From an uncultured Lachnospiraceae bacterium (lineage in GTDB: Bacteria; Bacillota; Clostridia; Lachnospirales; Lachnospiraceae): a DNA stretch of 5,584 nucleotides. Positions 1 through 5,584 of the stretch are shown piece after piece. The stretch covers positions 1 through 5,584 of the forward strand of contig CAKRHW010000036.1 of assembly GCA_934339365.1 (NCBI GenBank). The letters are read 5' to 3'. Numbering within the stretch: position 1 is the stretch's first letter; each line of letters starts with the position of its first letter. Under the pieces are notes generated by a model. That model ran no database searches, was not told the origin of the DNA, and was given only the letters and a program-made list of their open reading frames with translations. The translations under genes and the position numbers were made by a program.

Positions 1-173
1 TTGTCTGTGTCAATATCCATACTGCCGTTAAAAAAGGAAACAACTGCAACAATCGGCATAACCACAATTATGATTATACCGATTATTATACCGCCTATTA
101 TTTTTATTACCTTTTTATCCGTGAGCAGAGAAACTGCTATTTTCTTCAGTGCCGCACCTATGGTAGCACTCAT
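1..173 (-). CDS. Conjugation-associated cell-wall hydrolase (lysozyme/NlpC-P60 type), N-terminal part only
   Basis: Only the first 57 codons are present; the gene runs off the left edge. The start ATG (171-173) has a strong GGAGGTG ribosome binding site at 181-187, which fixes the start. The visible peptide begins MSATIGAALKKIAVSLL, has a long hydrophobic segment at about residues 22-48, then NGSMDIDTD. A short basic cytoplasmic head, one membrane anchor and an acidic IDTD stretch are typical of the ICE proteins annotated as CD1108-family or lysozyme/C40-peptidase mobile element proteins, which locally open peptidoglycan for the mating channel. No catalytic domain lies in the window, so the enzymatic role is inferred from the N-terminus and from the position downstream of VirB4, where such genes normally sit in Tn1549/CTn4-like elements. 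Unusually, a terminator and two unrelated genes separate it from VirB4. Confidence 0.7.
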   Translation of the reverse strand, partial: MSATIGAALKKIAVSLLTDKKVIKIIGGIIIGIIIIVVMPIVAVVSFFNGSMDIDTD

Positions 174-192
174 TAAAATTCACCTCCGTAAT

Positions 193-229
193 AAAAAAAG
201 CCAACTGATTAGTAACTCAGTTAGCTTTT
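193..229 (-). terminator. Rho-independent terminator closing the two-gene cassette
   Basis: Arms at 196-208 and 217-229 pair over 13 positions around an 8-base loop (209-216). In the minus-strand RNA all positions pair, with one G-U wobble (202/223); on the plus strand the same position is a C-A mismatch, so the hairpin is better in the minus direction. The minus-strand copy ends in a run of seven U (199-193). It lies about 60 bases after the stop codon of the 291-851 gene and only 5 bases before the GGAGGTG site of the hydrolase gene, with no room for a promoter between. The rest of the 174-290 gap is AT-rich and shows no gene. Confidence 0.8.
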
Positions 230-290
230 AAAGTTATTTATATTTATAAGCGTTATAAAAGGAAAATAATGTTGCTATCATCTATTGTAT

Positions 291-851
291 TTACATTTTG
301 TTCCTAATAGAATCAAGTTGCCTTACAATATTTACTAATGCATTTTCACTTTCTGTTAAATTGGAATTTTTATTATCCGTATAACCCATCATATGTGCAT
401 ATTGAGTTACAAGCATATACTTCTCTTCAAATTTGCGTTTTTCCTTTTCAAATGATGAATATGAAATAATAACTTCATAATTTTGTTTACATGTATGTTC
501 CCATTCTTCTAATACTATAAATTGAATAGATTGATTAGGTGCAAGCATACAACCATCAAGTTTAATTTCTTTATCACCATCTCTTACTAATTTTAAAGTT
601 GGCAACACAGAAAAGCTATTAATTATTGCTCCAGTTTTACCATAGTTTTTTATTTTTAAATAAAAACATCTATCACGTGGATCTTTCACCAAATTTGCAA
701 TGATATATGGTCTACTCTCTTCTAATCTTGCAGTTTTCATTTCATTTATAGATTTTCTATTCATTATTACAATAATAATTGTAGCAACGACATATACAAA
801 TGTCAGAACACACATTATAAATCCTTGATTTTGATTCATCCAAGTAATCAT
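291..851 (-). CDS. Membrane-anchored accessory protein of unknown function (second gene of cassette)
   Basis: A 186-residue protein that I cannot assign to a named family. The start ATG overlaps the stop of the upstream gene in an ATGA arrangement (848-851), and GGAGGT at 857-862 lies five bases before it, so the two proteins are probably translationally coupled. Residues about 10-30 form one hydrophobic membrane segment, followed by a basic and charged stretch (NRKSINEMKTARLEESRPY, 31-49), so most of the protein should be cytoplasmic. Residues about 62-135 look like alternating beta strands, beginning YLKIKNYGKTGAIINSF, a pattern resembling beta-sandwich domains. The C-terminal 45 residues are polar and probably helical. 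Base composition is visibly more AT-rich than in the conjugation genes (17 G/C in 541-600 against 27 in 1681-1740). The general architecture, an N-terminal anchor with an EESRPY-type linker, is one I associate with accessory genes of Firmicutes; function is not known to me. Confidence 0.75.
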   Translation of the reverse strand: MITWMNQNQGFIMCVLTFVYVVATIIIVIMNRKSINEMKTARLEESRPYIIANLVKDPRDRCFYLKIKNYGKTGAIINSFSVLPTLKLVRDGDKEIKLDGCMLAPNQSIQFIVLEEWEHTCKQNYEVIISYSSFEKEKRKFEEKYMLVTQYAHMMGYTDNKNSNLTESENALVNIVRQLDSIRNKM

Positions 852-1507
852 TTTTTACCTCCAAGACGTCTTTTGTTTTCATATAGAAGGAAATTATCAA
901 TATCTCGTGGAGAACATTTTTCCCCATATTTTTCAAAAATATATTTCCTTAGTTGCATTGCCCTCATACAAAAATCTACATATACTTCATCACCCTCTAA
1001 TAATATTTCTTTTCTCTCTTTATGGACAAATCTAGTTATACTTCCGGCAGCACGACTATCATATATAAAAAAGTGATTTGGCAGATGAAAATGTAAATAT
1101 TTTGATGCTAAAGAATGCTTTTCTAATTTTGTGATTTCAGTAATTTGATTAACTAAGAATTTGTGTACATATAAAATCTCTTGTAAATTATCAAGAGAAA
1201 CTTCTGTGGTAGATTTTAAATATTTTAATTTATCATCTAATTCAACACCAAATTGCAAAAAATGAGGTGCAACAACATCCGAATAAAAATCATCGGATGG
1301 CACCGATTTTTCTTTTATTCTTTCAATTGCTGCTGCATAACTTCTTCCAATTAACCATATTTTACCTATAATTACATTCTCGTTTGTATGACTAGGATTT
1401 TTTAAACACATATCATATAGAATTTGGTTACCAAAACTCCAATAATCATAGTCTTGTGTTCTAAAATTTTCATAAACACTATTTGTATATGCTTCTAAAA
1501 CTTTCAT
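848..1507 (-). CDS. Accessory protein of unknown function with SKYLHF...IYDS motif (first gene of cassette)
   Basis: A 219-residue soluble protein with no membrane segment or signal peptide. I prefer the ATG at 1507 over the in-frame ATG at 1519 (223 residues): a GGTGA site lies just upstream of 1507, and the promoter at 1524-1552 predicts a transcript start at about 1517-1519, on top of the first ATG. The N-terminal half is mostly helical (for example WLIGRSYAAAIERIKEK, about 51-67). The most conserved-looking part is SLASKYLHFHLPNHFFIYD (132-150), followed by SRA and a Lys/Arg/Glu-rich helix; the C-terminus has SPRDIDNFLLYE (199-210). The pattern SKxLHFxxPxxFxIYDS resembles what I recall from small accessory proteins, some compared to the helix-hairpin-helix OGG glycosylase fold, but that memory is weak and no catalytic residue can be named. 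Its stop overlaps the start of the membrane protein downstream, which suggests that the two act together. Confidence 0.75.
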   Translation of the reverse strand: MKVLEAYTNSVYENFRTQDYDYWSFGNQILYDMCLKNPSHTNENVIIGKIWLIGRSYAAAIERIKEKSVPSDDFYSDVVAPHFLQFGVELDDKLKYLKSTTEVSLDNLQEILYVHKFLVNQITEITKLEKHSLASKYLHFHLPNHFFIYDSRAAGSITRFVHKERKEILLEGDEVYVDFCMRAMQLRKYIFEKYGEKCSPRDIDNFLLYENKRRLGGKK

Positions 1508-1512
1508 ATAAG

Positions 1513-1517
1513 TCACC
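1513..1517 (-). promoter_or_regulatory. Ribosome binding site GGTGA selecting the ATG at 1507
   Basis: GGTGA lies five bases before ATG 1507 and overlaps the last base of the alternative ATG at 1519. With the promoter's predicted transcript start at about 1517, the 5' leader is only about 10 bases, so this short site would sit at the very 5' end of the mRNA. The alternative is leaderless translation from 1519. Confidence 0.45.
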
Positions 1518-1523
1518 ATAATA

Positions 1524-1552
1524 ATTATAGCATTAATAAAAACTTTTGTAAA
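1524..1552 (-). promoter_or_regulatory. Near-consensus sigma-A promoter of the two-gene cassette
   Basis: On the minus strand the -35 box TTTACA (1547-1552, one mismatch to TTGACA) is followed by a spacer of exactly 17 bases and a perfect -10 box TATAAT (1524-1529). The -35 box begins at the base right after the VirB4 stop codon (TGA, 1553-1555). The predicted transcript start is at about 1517. This gives the two accessory genes expression independent of the conjugation operon, probably constitutive, as I see no operator-like palindrome around it. Confidence 0.8.
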
Positions 1553-3445
1553 TCACCTACCGCCTGCACTGCCGAAAATCTCTGCTTTGTATTCGGGAGC
1601 CTGAACGAGAAGCAAATAGCGTTCATTTCCACACCTATAAAGGCAGGTGCCACGCTCACCGAATTTGATTAGGGCATACTCATTTGGTTCTACCATTAGG
1701 GCATCTTCAAAGTCCTTCGGATTGATGTTGCCGGGAAAGAATAAGAAGTGATGAGTAGGAATTGAAAATAGCGGCTTGGTATATTCCTTGACATTTTGAA
1801 TCAGGAAATCCTCAATGTTTTGACTGGCTAAAATCACTGCTGAGTCCTTTTTGCGAACACGCTTCATTGCGTTGCGGATATACTCAATGGCAGTGAGGTT
1901 AGACAAAAACAAATAGAGCTCATCTATTGATGCAACGGTGTTTCCCTCGCCGAGGAGCTTGTTAGACATATAGGAAAGGATATTAAATAACATTGCGTCT
2001 TTGAGCCTTTTGTTAGTATCAAGCAAACCCTTAACCCCGAAGCACAAGAATTTGTCATCAGTAATGTTTGTGTGACCGTTGAAGTATTTACTTTCAGAAC
2101 CGACACACATACTGTGAATACCAAGACAAACCTCCTGCAAAATTTCTTCGGTGTAGAGATACTTTCGCTTGTGGTCGTAGGTCATATATTCTTCCTCGCA
2201 CAAGTCATAGAAATCACTCATCACAGGAAAGTCGGACGGTTTCTTTGTGCTGTAATCAGTTGTGTCGGTTATGCCGAATCGTGCGTACAGCTTCATAAGC
2301 AGAATTTCAATTGTATCAAGCTGTGCGTCCGTGAAATCCTTGTAAGTTCTGAAAAAGTCTTTCAAGAATGCAATGTGCTGTGATAAACGAGTAACTTTTG
2401 TAAACGCTTCCGGAATATGCAAATCTTCCTCGCAGGAATCAAAGTCTATCTTGCTATCAATATTGGTGTGCGAATTGCCTGCAAGCTCAGCTTGCTCATT
2501 CCATGCTTTAGGTTCAAGGGGATTAATTTTGTATTTGCCTGACATAAAATCAATGTAGCAACCGCCGAGGGCATTTGTCATATCCTCGTACTCAGACTCG
2601 GGATCAAGGCAAATAATTTTCTTTCCGCTTTCTCTGATATTAGTTAAAATCAATTTAAGAAGATAACTTTTACCCTGACCTGAGTTTCCGAGAATAAGGA
2701 TGTTACTCGTTGTCTTGTCCTCAGTTCTGCGGTCAAAATCAACGAGAATATTCGTGCCGTACTTATCTCGACCGATATACAAGCCATTAGGATCTGTCTT
2801 ACCGCTAAAATTAAAAGGAAAAAGATTTGCAACTGAAGAAGCAGGCAATACACGCTCGTATAAACTTCCGAACTGATTACTTCCGATAGGATTTACAGAC
2901 AAGAATCCTTCTTTCTGTCGTAAAGTCAGGCGGTCAACTTCAATCTTTGAACGAGTAAGTTCCATTGCAATATCGGTCTGTAGCTCCTTTAAATTCTGTT
3001 TACTTTTCGCTTTAAGCTCTATGAACACAGAGCAATGCAATAACGGTTCTTTGTTCTTTCGTAAGTTCGCCATAAGGGTAACAACATCCTGCAAGTTGCC
3101 CTGTGCTTCAATGGTTTCATTTACATCGTTACCGCTTGATTTGAGCTTGTTTTTGCGTGTTGCATTCTGTATAATTTTACGCTGTTCCATACTCTCAACA
3201 AGCCTGTGGTAAATGCGTAGCGTTACTCCGTTTCTGTCTGCAAGCTGTGAGAGTATTGCTTGTTCTTCCGTACTCGGCGGATATTCTCTGACTGCCCATA
3301 CACTGCGGTATGAGTCGCCGACAATGTAATAATCGGTGAAAAACTTAATTGTTGACGGCAGAATCATATCAAAGAAATCTTTGGTGTAGATTTCCTCTGC
3401 CTGTTCGGGTGTGAGCACCTTTGGTTTTCTATTGAGCAATTTCAT
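1553..3445 (-). CDS. VirB4-like conjugal transfer ATPase (CD1110-like family)
   Basis: A 630-residue ATPase that powers the mating-channel type IV secretion system at the cytoplasmic face of the membrane. Residues 1-200 form the VirB4 N-terminal region, including YYIVGDSYRSVWAVREYPPS (39-58). The Walker A motif is GNSGQGKS (253-260), followed by a typical KKIICLDPESEYEDM stretch (275-289). Walker B is in VASIDELYLFL (504-514, Asp508 and Glu509). A downstream basic helix MKRVRKKDS and the ILASQN segment (538-543) match the conserved C-terminal motifs of VirB4 and TraE ATPases. The ATG at 3445 is preceded by AAGGGGG (3453-3459), which overlaps the stop codon of the sortase frame. I see no frameshift or missing motif, so it appears intact and functional. 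It resembles the ATPases of CTn4/Tn1549-like ICEs, where it normally follows PrgI and precedes the hydrolase gene. Confidence 0.93.
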   Translation of the reverse strand: MKLLNRKPKVLTPEQAEEIYTKDFFDMILPSTIKFFTDYYIVGDSYRSVWAVREYPPSTEEQAILSQLADRNGVTLRIYHRLVESMEQRKIIQNATRKNKLKSSGNDVNETIEAQGNLQDVVTLMANLRKNKEPLLHCSVFIELKAKSKQNLKELQTDIAMELTRSKIEVDRLTLRQKEGFLSVNPIGSNQFGSLYERVLPASSVANLFPFNFSGKTDPNGLYIGRDKYGTNILVDFDRRTEDKTTSNILILGNSGQGKSYLLKLILTNIRESGKKIICLDPESEYEDMTNALGGCYIDFMSGKYKINPLEPKAWNEQAELAGNSHTNIDSKIDFDSCEEDLHIPEAFTKVTRLSQHIAFLKDFFRTYKDFTDAQLDTIEILLMKLYARFGITDTTDYSTKKPSDFPVMSDFYDLCEEEYMTYDHKRKYLYTEEILQEVCLGIHSMCVGSESKYFNGHTNITDDKFLCFGVKGLLDTNKRLKDAMLFNILSYMSNKLLGEGNTVASIDELYLFLSNLTAIEYIRNAMKRVRKKDSAVILASQNIEDFLIQNVKEYTKPLFSIPTHHFLFFPGNINPKDFEDALMVEPNEYALIKFGERGTCLYRCGNERYLLLVQAPEYKAEIFGSAGGR

Positions 3446-3457
3446 TTTCTAACCCCC

Positions 3458-4275
3458 TTAATTTCGGACTGCCAACACAAGTATTCGGTCATCCTGATTG
3501 TAGCCGTAACAGGTTGAAAGCGTTAATATCTGCTGACCGTAAACAGGTGTAATTCCTGTGTCGTATATGGATTTCTCTTTTGCATATTCAATTCTTGAGT
3601 TATAGCTTTTTTCCGTTCCAACTGTTGTGAATCTGTACCAATCATCATCGGATTTTACTTTCATAACAGAAAAGACGGAGTAAGCAATGCCCCGTCTTTC
3701 GTTTCGAGCACAACTGTCGGATGTTCCGTAAAATAAGAATAATCGGTATAGTTGCAGAGGTCTGCAAACATTGTGCCGTTGTTCATATGGTGTCCGTAAA
3801 TTATGAGATTGGTACTGTCGGCTGAACACCTTGCATCAAGAAATGGTGTACCGCTATAGCTGTACTCGCCGTAAAAGTTTTTGTTCAGATACTTCTGCGG
3901 ATTGCTTGGTGTGTGCATAACAGGGTAATTGATATTTGTGCCTGCTATACTTATCCAGCCGAAGCATTCACTATTTATCGACAGCAAATCGGAAACAGAG
4001 TGTGGCTGATAGTAAGTTGTGTAATACACAGGCTGTCCAGTTTGAACTTCATTATCTGAATCACTGACTTTTAATAAATGTGGCTTTTTAATGGTTTCTT
4101 CAATGGTTGCATCTGTTGTTTCCTCAGTAACGATTTCTGCAAGCTGTCTGAATTCTTCCGTTTCCTTGTTTTCGGCATAGAGCCTTGAAAATATTGATAT
4201 CAGACAGGCAATTATAATTACAGAAAATATGCCTATCACAATTCCCATTTGGATTTTCCTTTTATGCTTCTTCAT
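3458..4275 (-). pseudogene. Class B sortase, frameshifted
   Basis: Sortases of class B are membrane-anchored cysteine transpeptidases that attach surface proteins to the cell wall. The first frame (4275 down to about 3690) gives a basic start MKKHKRKIQ, a membrane anchor at about residues 10-30 and the catalytic His motif YGHHM (His162). It then runs into a stop at 3661. A second frame continues the homology as GIAYSVFSVMKVKSDDDWYR and ends with LTLSTCYGYNQDDRILVLAV, carrying the catalytic Cys256 and Arg264 (reconstructed numbering). Adding one G to the G4 run at 3690-3693, or a -1 shift there, restores a 272-residue protein of normal sortase B length. As read, the product lacks Cys and Arg and would be inactive. 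The start is set by GGAGGT at 4281-4286, inside the end of the upstream gene (14-base overlap). A sequencing error is a real possibility. Confidence 0.85.
3671..3699. repeat. Inverted repeat at the sortase frameshift site
   Basis: AAAGACGG (3671-3678) and CCGTCTTT (3692-3699) are perfect 8-base inverted arms around a 13-base loop. The G4/C4 run where the sortase frame breaks (3690-3693) straddles the loop-stem boundary. It lies within coding sequence and has no U-tract on the minus strand suggesting termination, so I note it as a possible slippage or template-switch site rather than a regulator. Confidence 0.6.
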
Positions 4276-4861
4276 TTTCCACCTCCGAAATATACTGTTC
4301 GCCGTCATAGTCGGGCATCAAATCGCCGTTCATACTTGCGTCAAAATATATTGCAAGAAAACGCTTGATGTCGGCTTTCTTCATTCTGGTTACTTCAAAG
4401 CCTTGGTCTGAAATAATCTTCTCAACCCTGTTTGCTTTCTGCAAAACATTTTCGGATTTTGAAGATTTACACCTTGCTATGAACAGAAACTGCCTTGCGG
4501 TTGAGGTTTCGGTCTGAATACTGTCGAGAAAGTCAAGATCTTTAGCAAGAATTTTTCTGACCTTATCATTCTGTTCAGCTTCAATTCTGCCTTTGATATA
4601 ACTTTTATTTGTATCGAAACACTCGCAGAAATCGGTACAGGTGATTTCAATATCCGGCACAGCAGAAAGTACCATCATCAGGTGCCGCACCTTGATTTCA
4701 ATATTCGTATGCGACAGAACAGAAATATTTGTAGGCTGAACCATATAGAAAATAAATTCTTCCTTACCGACCTTTAAACCATTTTTCGTAAAGGTTTTTA
4801 TGCCCAGCAAGTCCTGAACGGACTTGCCTTTGTGCTTTGTTTCCTTCTGATTGTTTTTCAT
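4262..4861 (-). CDS. Soluble conjugation-operon protein, TrsD/TraD-like position
   Basis: A 199-residue protein without membrane segments. The start ATG (4861) has AAAGGGG at 4869-4875 with a seven-base spacer. The N-terminus is basic (MKNNQKETKHKGKS). Residues about 36-130 contain FIFYMVQPTNISVLSHTN, a cysteine cluster (CTDFCEC, 75-81), a helical stretch LAKDLDFLDSIQTETSTARQ (105-124) and a strand FLFIAR (125-130), then NRVEKIISDQGFEVTRM (144-160). This succession resembles the N-terminal domain of VirB4-type proteins, which also carry a helix-rich stretch before a hydrophobic strand. Its place between PrgI and VirB4 matches that of TrsD/TraD in the pSK41/pIP501-type operons (TrsC-TrsD-TrsE). 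The TrsD comparison is synteny plus a loose pattern match, not a demonstrated homology. The acidic C-terminus overlaps the sortase start by 14 bases, implying coupled translation. It is probably a cytoplasmic partner of the transfer machinery. Confidence 0.8.
   Translation of the reverse strand: MKNNQKETKHKGKSVQDLLGIKTFTKNGLKVGKEEFIFYMVQPTNISVLSHTNIEIKVRHLMMVLSAVPDIEITCTDFCECFDTNKSYIKGRIEAEQNDKVRKILAKDLDFLDSIQTETSTARQFLFIARCKSSKSENVLQKANRVEKIISDQGFEVTRMKKADIKRFLAIYFDASMNGDLMPDYDGEQYISEVENEEA
4281..4286 (-). promoter_or_regulatory. Ribosome binding site fixing the sortase start at 4275
   Basis: GGAGGT with a five-base spacer to ATG 4275 lies inside the last codons of the preceding gene. It decides the sortase start in favour of MKKHKRK over the longer in-frame ATG at 4308, which has no comparable site and would add 11 residues before the basic membrane-anchor region. 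Confidence 0.75.
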
Positions 4862-4891
4862 TTATTTGCCCCTTTCTGCCCAAAAATAAGT

Positions 4892-5134
4892 CTATTGAGT
4901 TGAAATAAAATACTTCACAGCATAGCGAATAAAATCAAGAATTGTTGTATCTTCAAGCCGTATTGACAAAAATCCAAAACACAGTGTCACTGCAAGCGGT
5001 GCTATTATCCTCGTCTGTGCAAGTATCAGGATTGATAATAAAAGCGCTATGCTCATAATTGCAAAATCCCGCAAGCTCCACAGCCACAGATTGGCCGTAG
5101 CTTTGAGGTTTTGTGGATATAGATAAGTTGTCAT
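4892..5134 (-). CDS. PrgI-family conjugal transfer membrane protein
   Basis: An 80-residue protein with two hydrophobic segments (about 22-39 and 42-58), a short polar N-terminus (MTTYLYPQNLKATANLWLWS) and a C-terminal segment with the charged sequence RLEDTTILDFIRYAVKYF. Size, the two-helix topology and the place right after the VirB6-like gene and upstream of VirB4 fit the PrgI family (VirB3-like), an inner component of Gram-positive type IV secretion systems that probably couples the ATPase to the membrane channel. The ATG at 5134 is preceded by AAGGAG (5145-5150), whose last position is shared with the stop codon of the upstream gene; the gap between the two genes is 15 bases. It appears complete. 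Confidence 0.88.
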   Translation of the reverse strand: MTTYLYPQNLKATANLWLWSLRDFAIMSIALLLSILILAQTRIIAPLAVTLCFGFLSIRLEDTTILDFIRYAVKYFISTQ

Positions 5135-5149
5135 AATATAAATTCTCCT

Positions 5150-5584
5150 TTACTTTGCCGCCCTCGCAACACTTCTCGTCAGGTTCACGGCAGTTGTAGT
5201 TGCGTGAACAATGCTCGTCATATTAACCTTAACTGATGAATCAAGTCCGAACTGCTGTGCAATTCTCGGCACTTCGTTTGATGCAAGCATTATTCCAAGT
5301 CCCAAAAGCATATTGCCGGGGAAGGTCAGCAACCCGAGGAACAGCAGAGTTGTCTGCATAAATGCTGTCAGGCATAGTGCCGCTATCTGTTTCATCCACT
5401 GATTGAAGCCGTCCTGATATCCTCTCGGAACGCTGAACATATACAATGCACCTACTGCCATTTGTATGAGCAGAATTCCTCCACGCTTGATGTTCGCAAA
5501 GAAGATCTTTATTACGCAGTAGGCAAAGGCTATCATGCATAACAGATTCAGCAAGCCAAATGTTGTCTGTGTTGCTACTGCAAA
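5150..5584 (-). CDS. VirB6/TrbL-like conjugal transfer channel protein, C-terminal part
   Basis: The reading frame is open to the right edge, so only the last 144 residues are seen; the start lies beyond 5584. The TTG at 5552-5554 could be mistaken for a start, but the frame continues upstream as FAVATQTTFG, so it is an internal Leu codon. The protein is strongly hydrophobic, with probable membrane segments at visible residues 11-29, 36-53, 66-88 and 90-101. It has the motifs SVPRGYQDGFNQWMKQIAAL (51-70) and ASNEVPRIAQQFGLD (101-115), and ends NLTRSVARAAK. These features and the position before PrgI match the polytopic VirB6/TrbL-like (CD1112-type) proteins of Tn1549/CTn4-like ICEs, which form part of the inner-membrane DNA-transfer channel. 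The stop codon touches the PrgI ribosome binding site, indicating one operon. Confidence 0.87.
   Translation of the reverse strand, partial: FAVATQTTFGLLNLLCMIAFAYCVIKIFFANIKRGGILLIQMAVGALYMFSVPRGYQDGFNQWMKQIAALCLTAFMQTTLLFLGLLTFPGNMLLGLGIMLASNEVPRIAQQFGLDSSVKVNMTSIVHATTTAVNLTRSVARAAK

Noticed and set aside
1..231. Plus-strand open frame of 76 codons starting with TTG
   Set aside because: It is the antisense of the hydrolase membrane anchor and runs through the terminator; no ribosome binding site is seen and the Ile-rich content mirrors the opposite strand.
825..1076. Plus-strand open frame of 83 codons
   Set aside because: It lies antisense to the two cassette genes and has no convincing ribosome binding site or protein-like composition.
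1276..1299. Inverted repeat CATCCGA/TCGGATG with a 10-base loop
   Set aside because: It lies inside coding sequence and arises from two similar Ser-Asp codon stretches; there is no U-tract and no sign of a regulatory role.
2072..2558. Two plus-strand open frames inside VirB4
   Set aside because: The VirB4 coding sequence on the minus strand is continuous with conserved motifs, so these are shadows.
3458..3829. Separate 123-residue gene starting at 3829
   Set aside because: The first 40 or so residues are an out-of-frame reading of the sortase; only the part from about 3691 down is sortase sequence, so it is the second half of a frameshifted gene.
4229..4411. Plus-strand 60-codon frame over the sortase/TrsD-like junction
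   Set aside because: It is antisense to two supported genes and contains reversed membrane-anchor codons only.
5241..5540. Minus-strand 99-codon frame within the VirB6-like gene
   Set aside because: It overlaps the clearly membrane-protein-like frame in another register, has no ribosome binding site and shows no recognisable features.

Overview
The window is a piece of an integrative and conjugative element (ICE) of the Tn1549/CTn4-like type, most likely from an anaerobic gut Firmicute (Clostridia). The evidence is gene order and family: a VirB6/TrbL-like channel protein, a PrgI-family membrane protein, a VirB4-type ATPase and the membrane-anchored start of a cell-wall hydrolase. Ribosome binding sites are strong and of the Gram-positive type (GGAGGT, AAGGAG), and base composition is moderate to low in GC. 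Every gene called is on the minus strand, so transcription runs from the right end to the left.

The right part (about 1553-5584) is the type IV secretion (mating-channel) operon. In transcription order it holds the C-terminal part of VirB6-like (5150-5584), PrgI (4892-5134), a 199-residue soluble protein (4262-4861) in the position where TrsD/TraD sits in staphylococcal and enterococcal conjugation operons, a class B sortase (3458-4275) and the VirB4-like ATPase (1553-3445). Spacing is tight, with short gaps or overlaps, as in one transcript. The sortase reading frame is broken: one base is missing in a run of G, which separates the catalytic His from the catalytic Cys and Arg.

The left part (about 174-1552) interrupts the conjugation operon between VirB4 and the hydrolase gene. 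It is a self-contained, more AT-rich two-gene cassette: a near-consensus sigma-A promoter right at the VirB4 stop codon, a 219-residue protein of unknown function with a striking SKYLHF...IYDS motif, a membrane-anchored 186-residue protein translationally coupled to it by an ATGA overlap, and a rho-independent terminator. It looks like accessory cargo, possibly a defence or host-interaction module, but that function is inferred from context only.

The left edge (1-173) holds the first 57 codons of the lysozyme/NlpC-P60-type hydrolase. Its ribosome binding site starts only a few bases after the terminator, so its expression would need read-through or antitermination. I saw no RNA genes, CRISPR arrays, transposases, origins or plus-strand genes.
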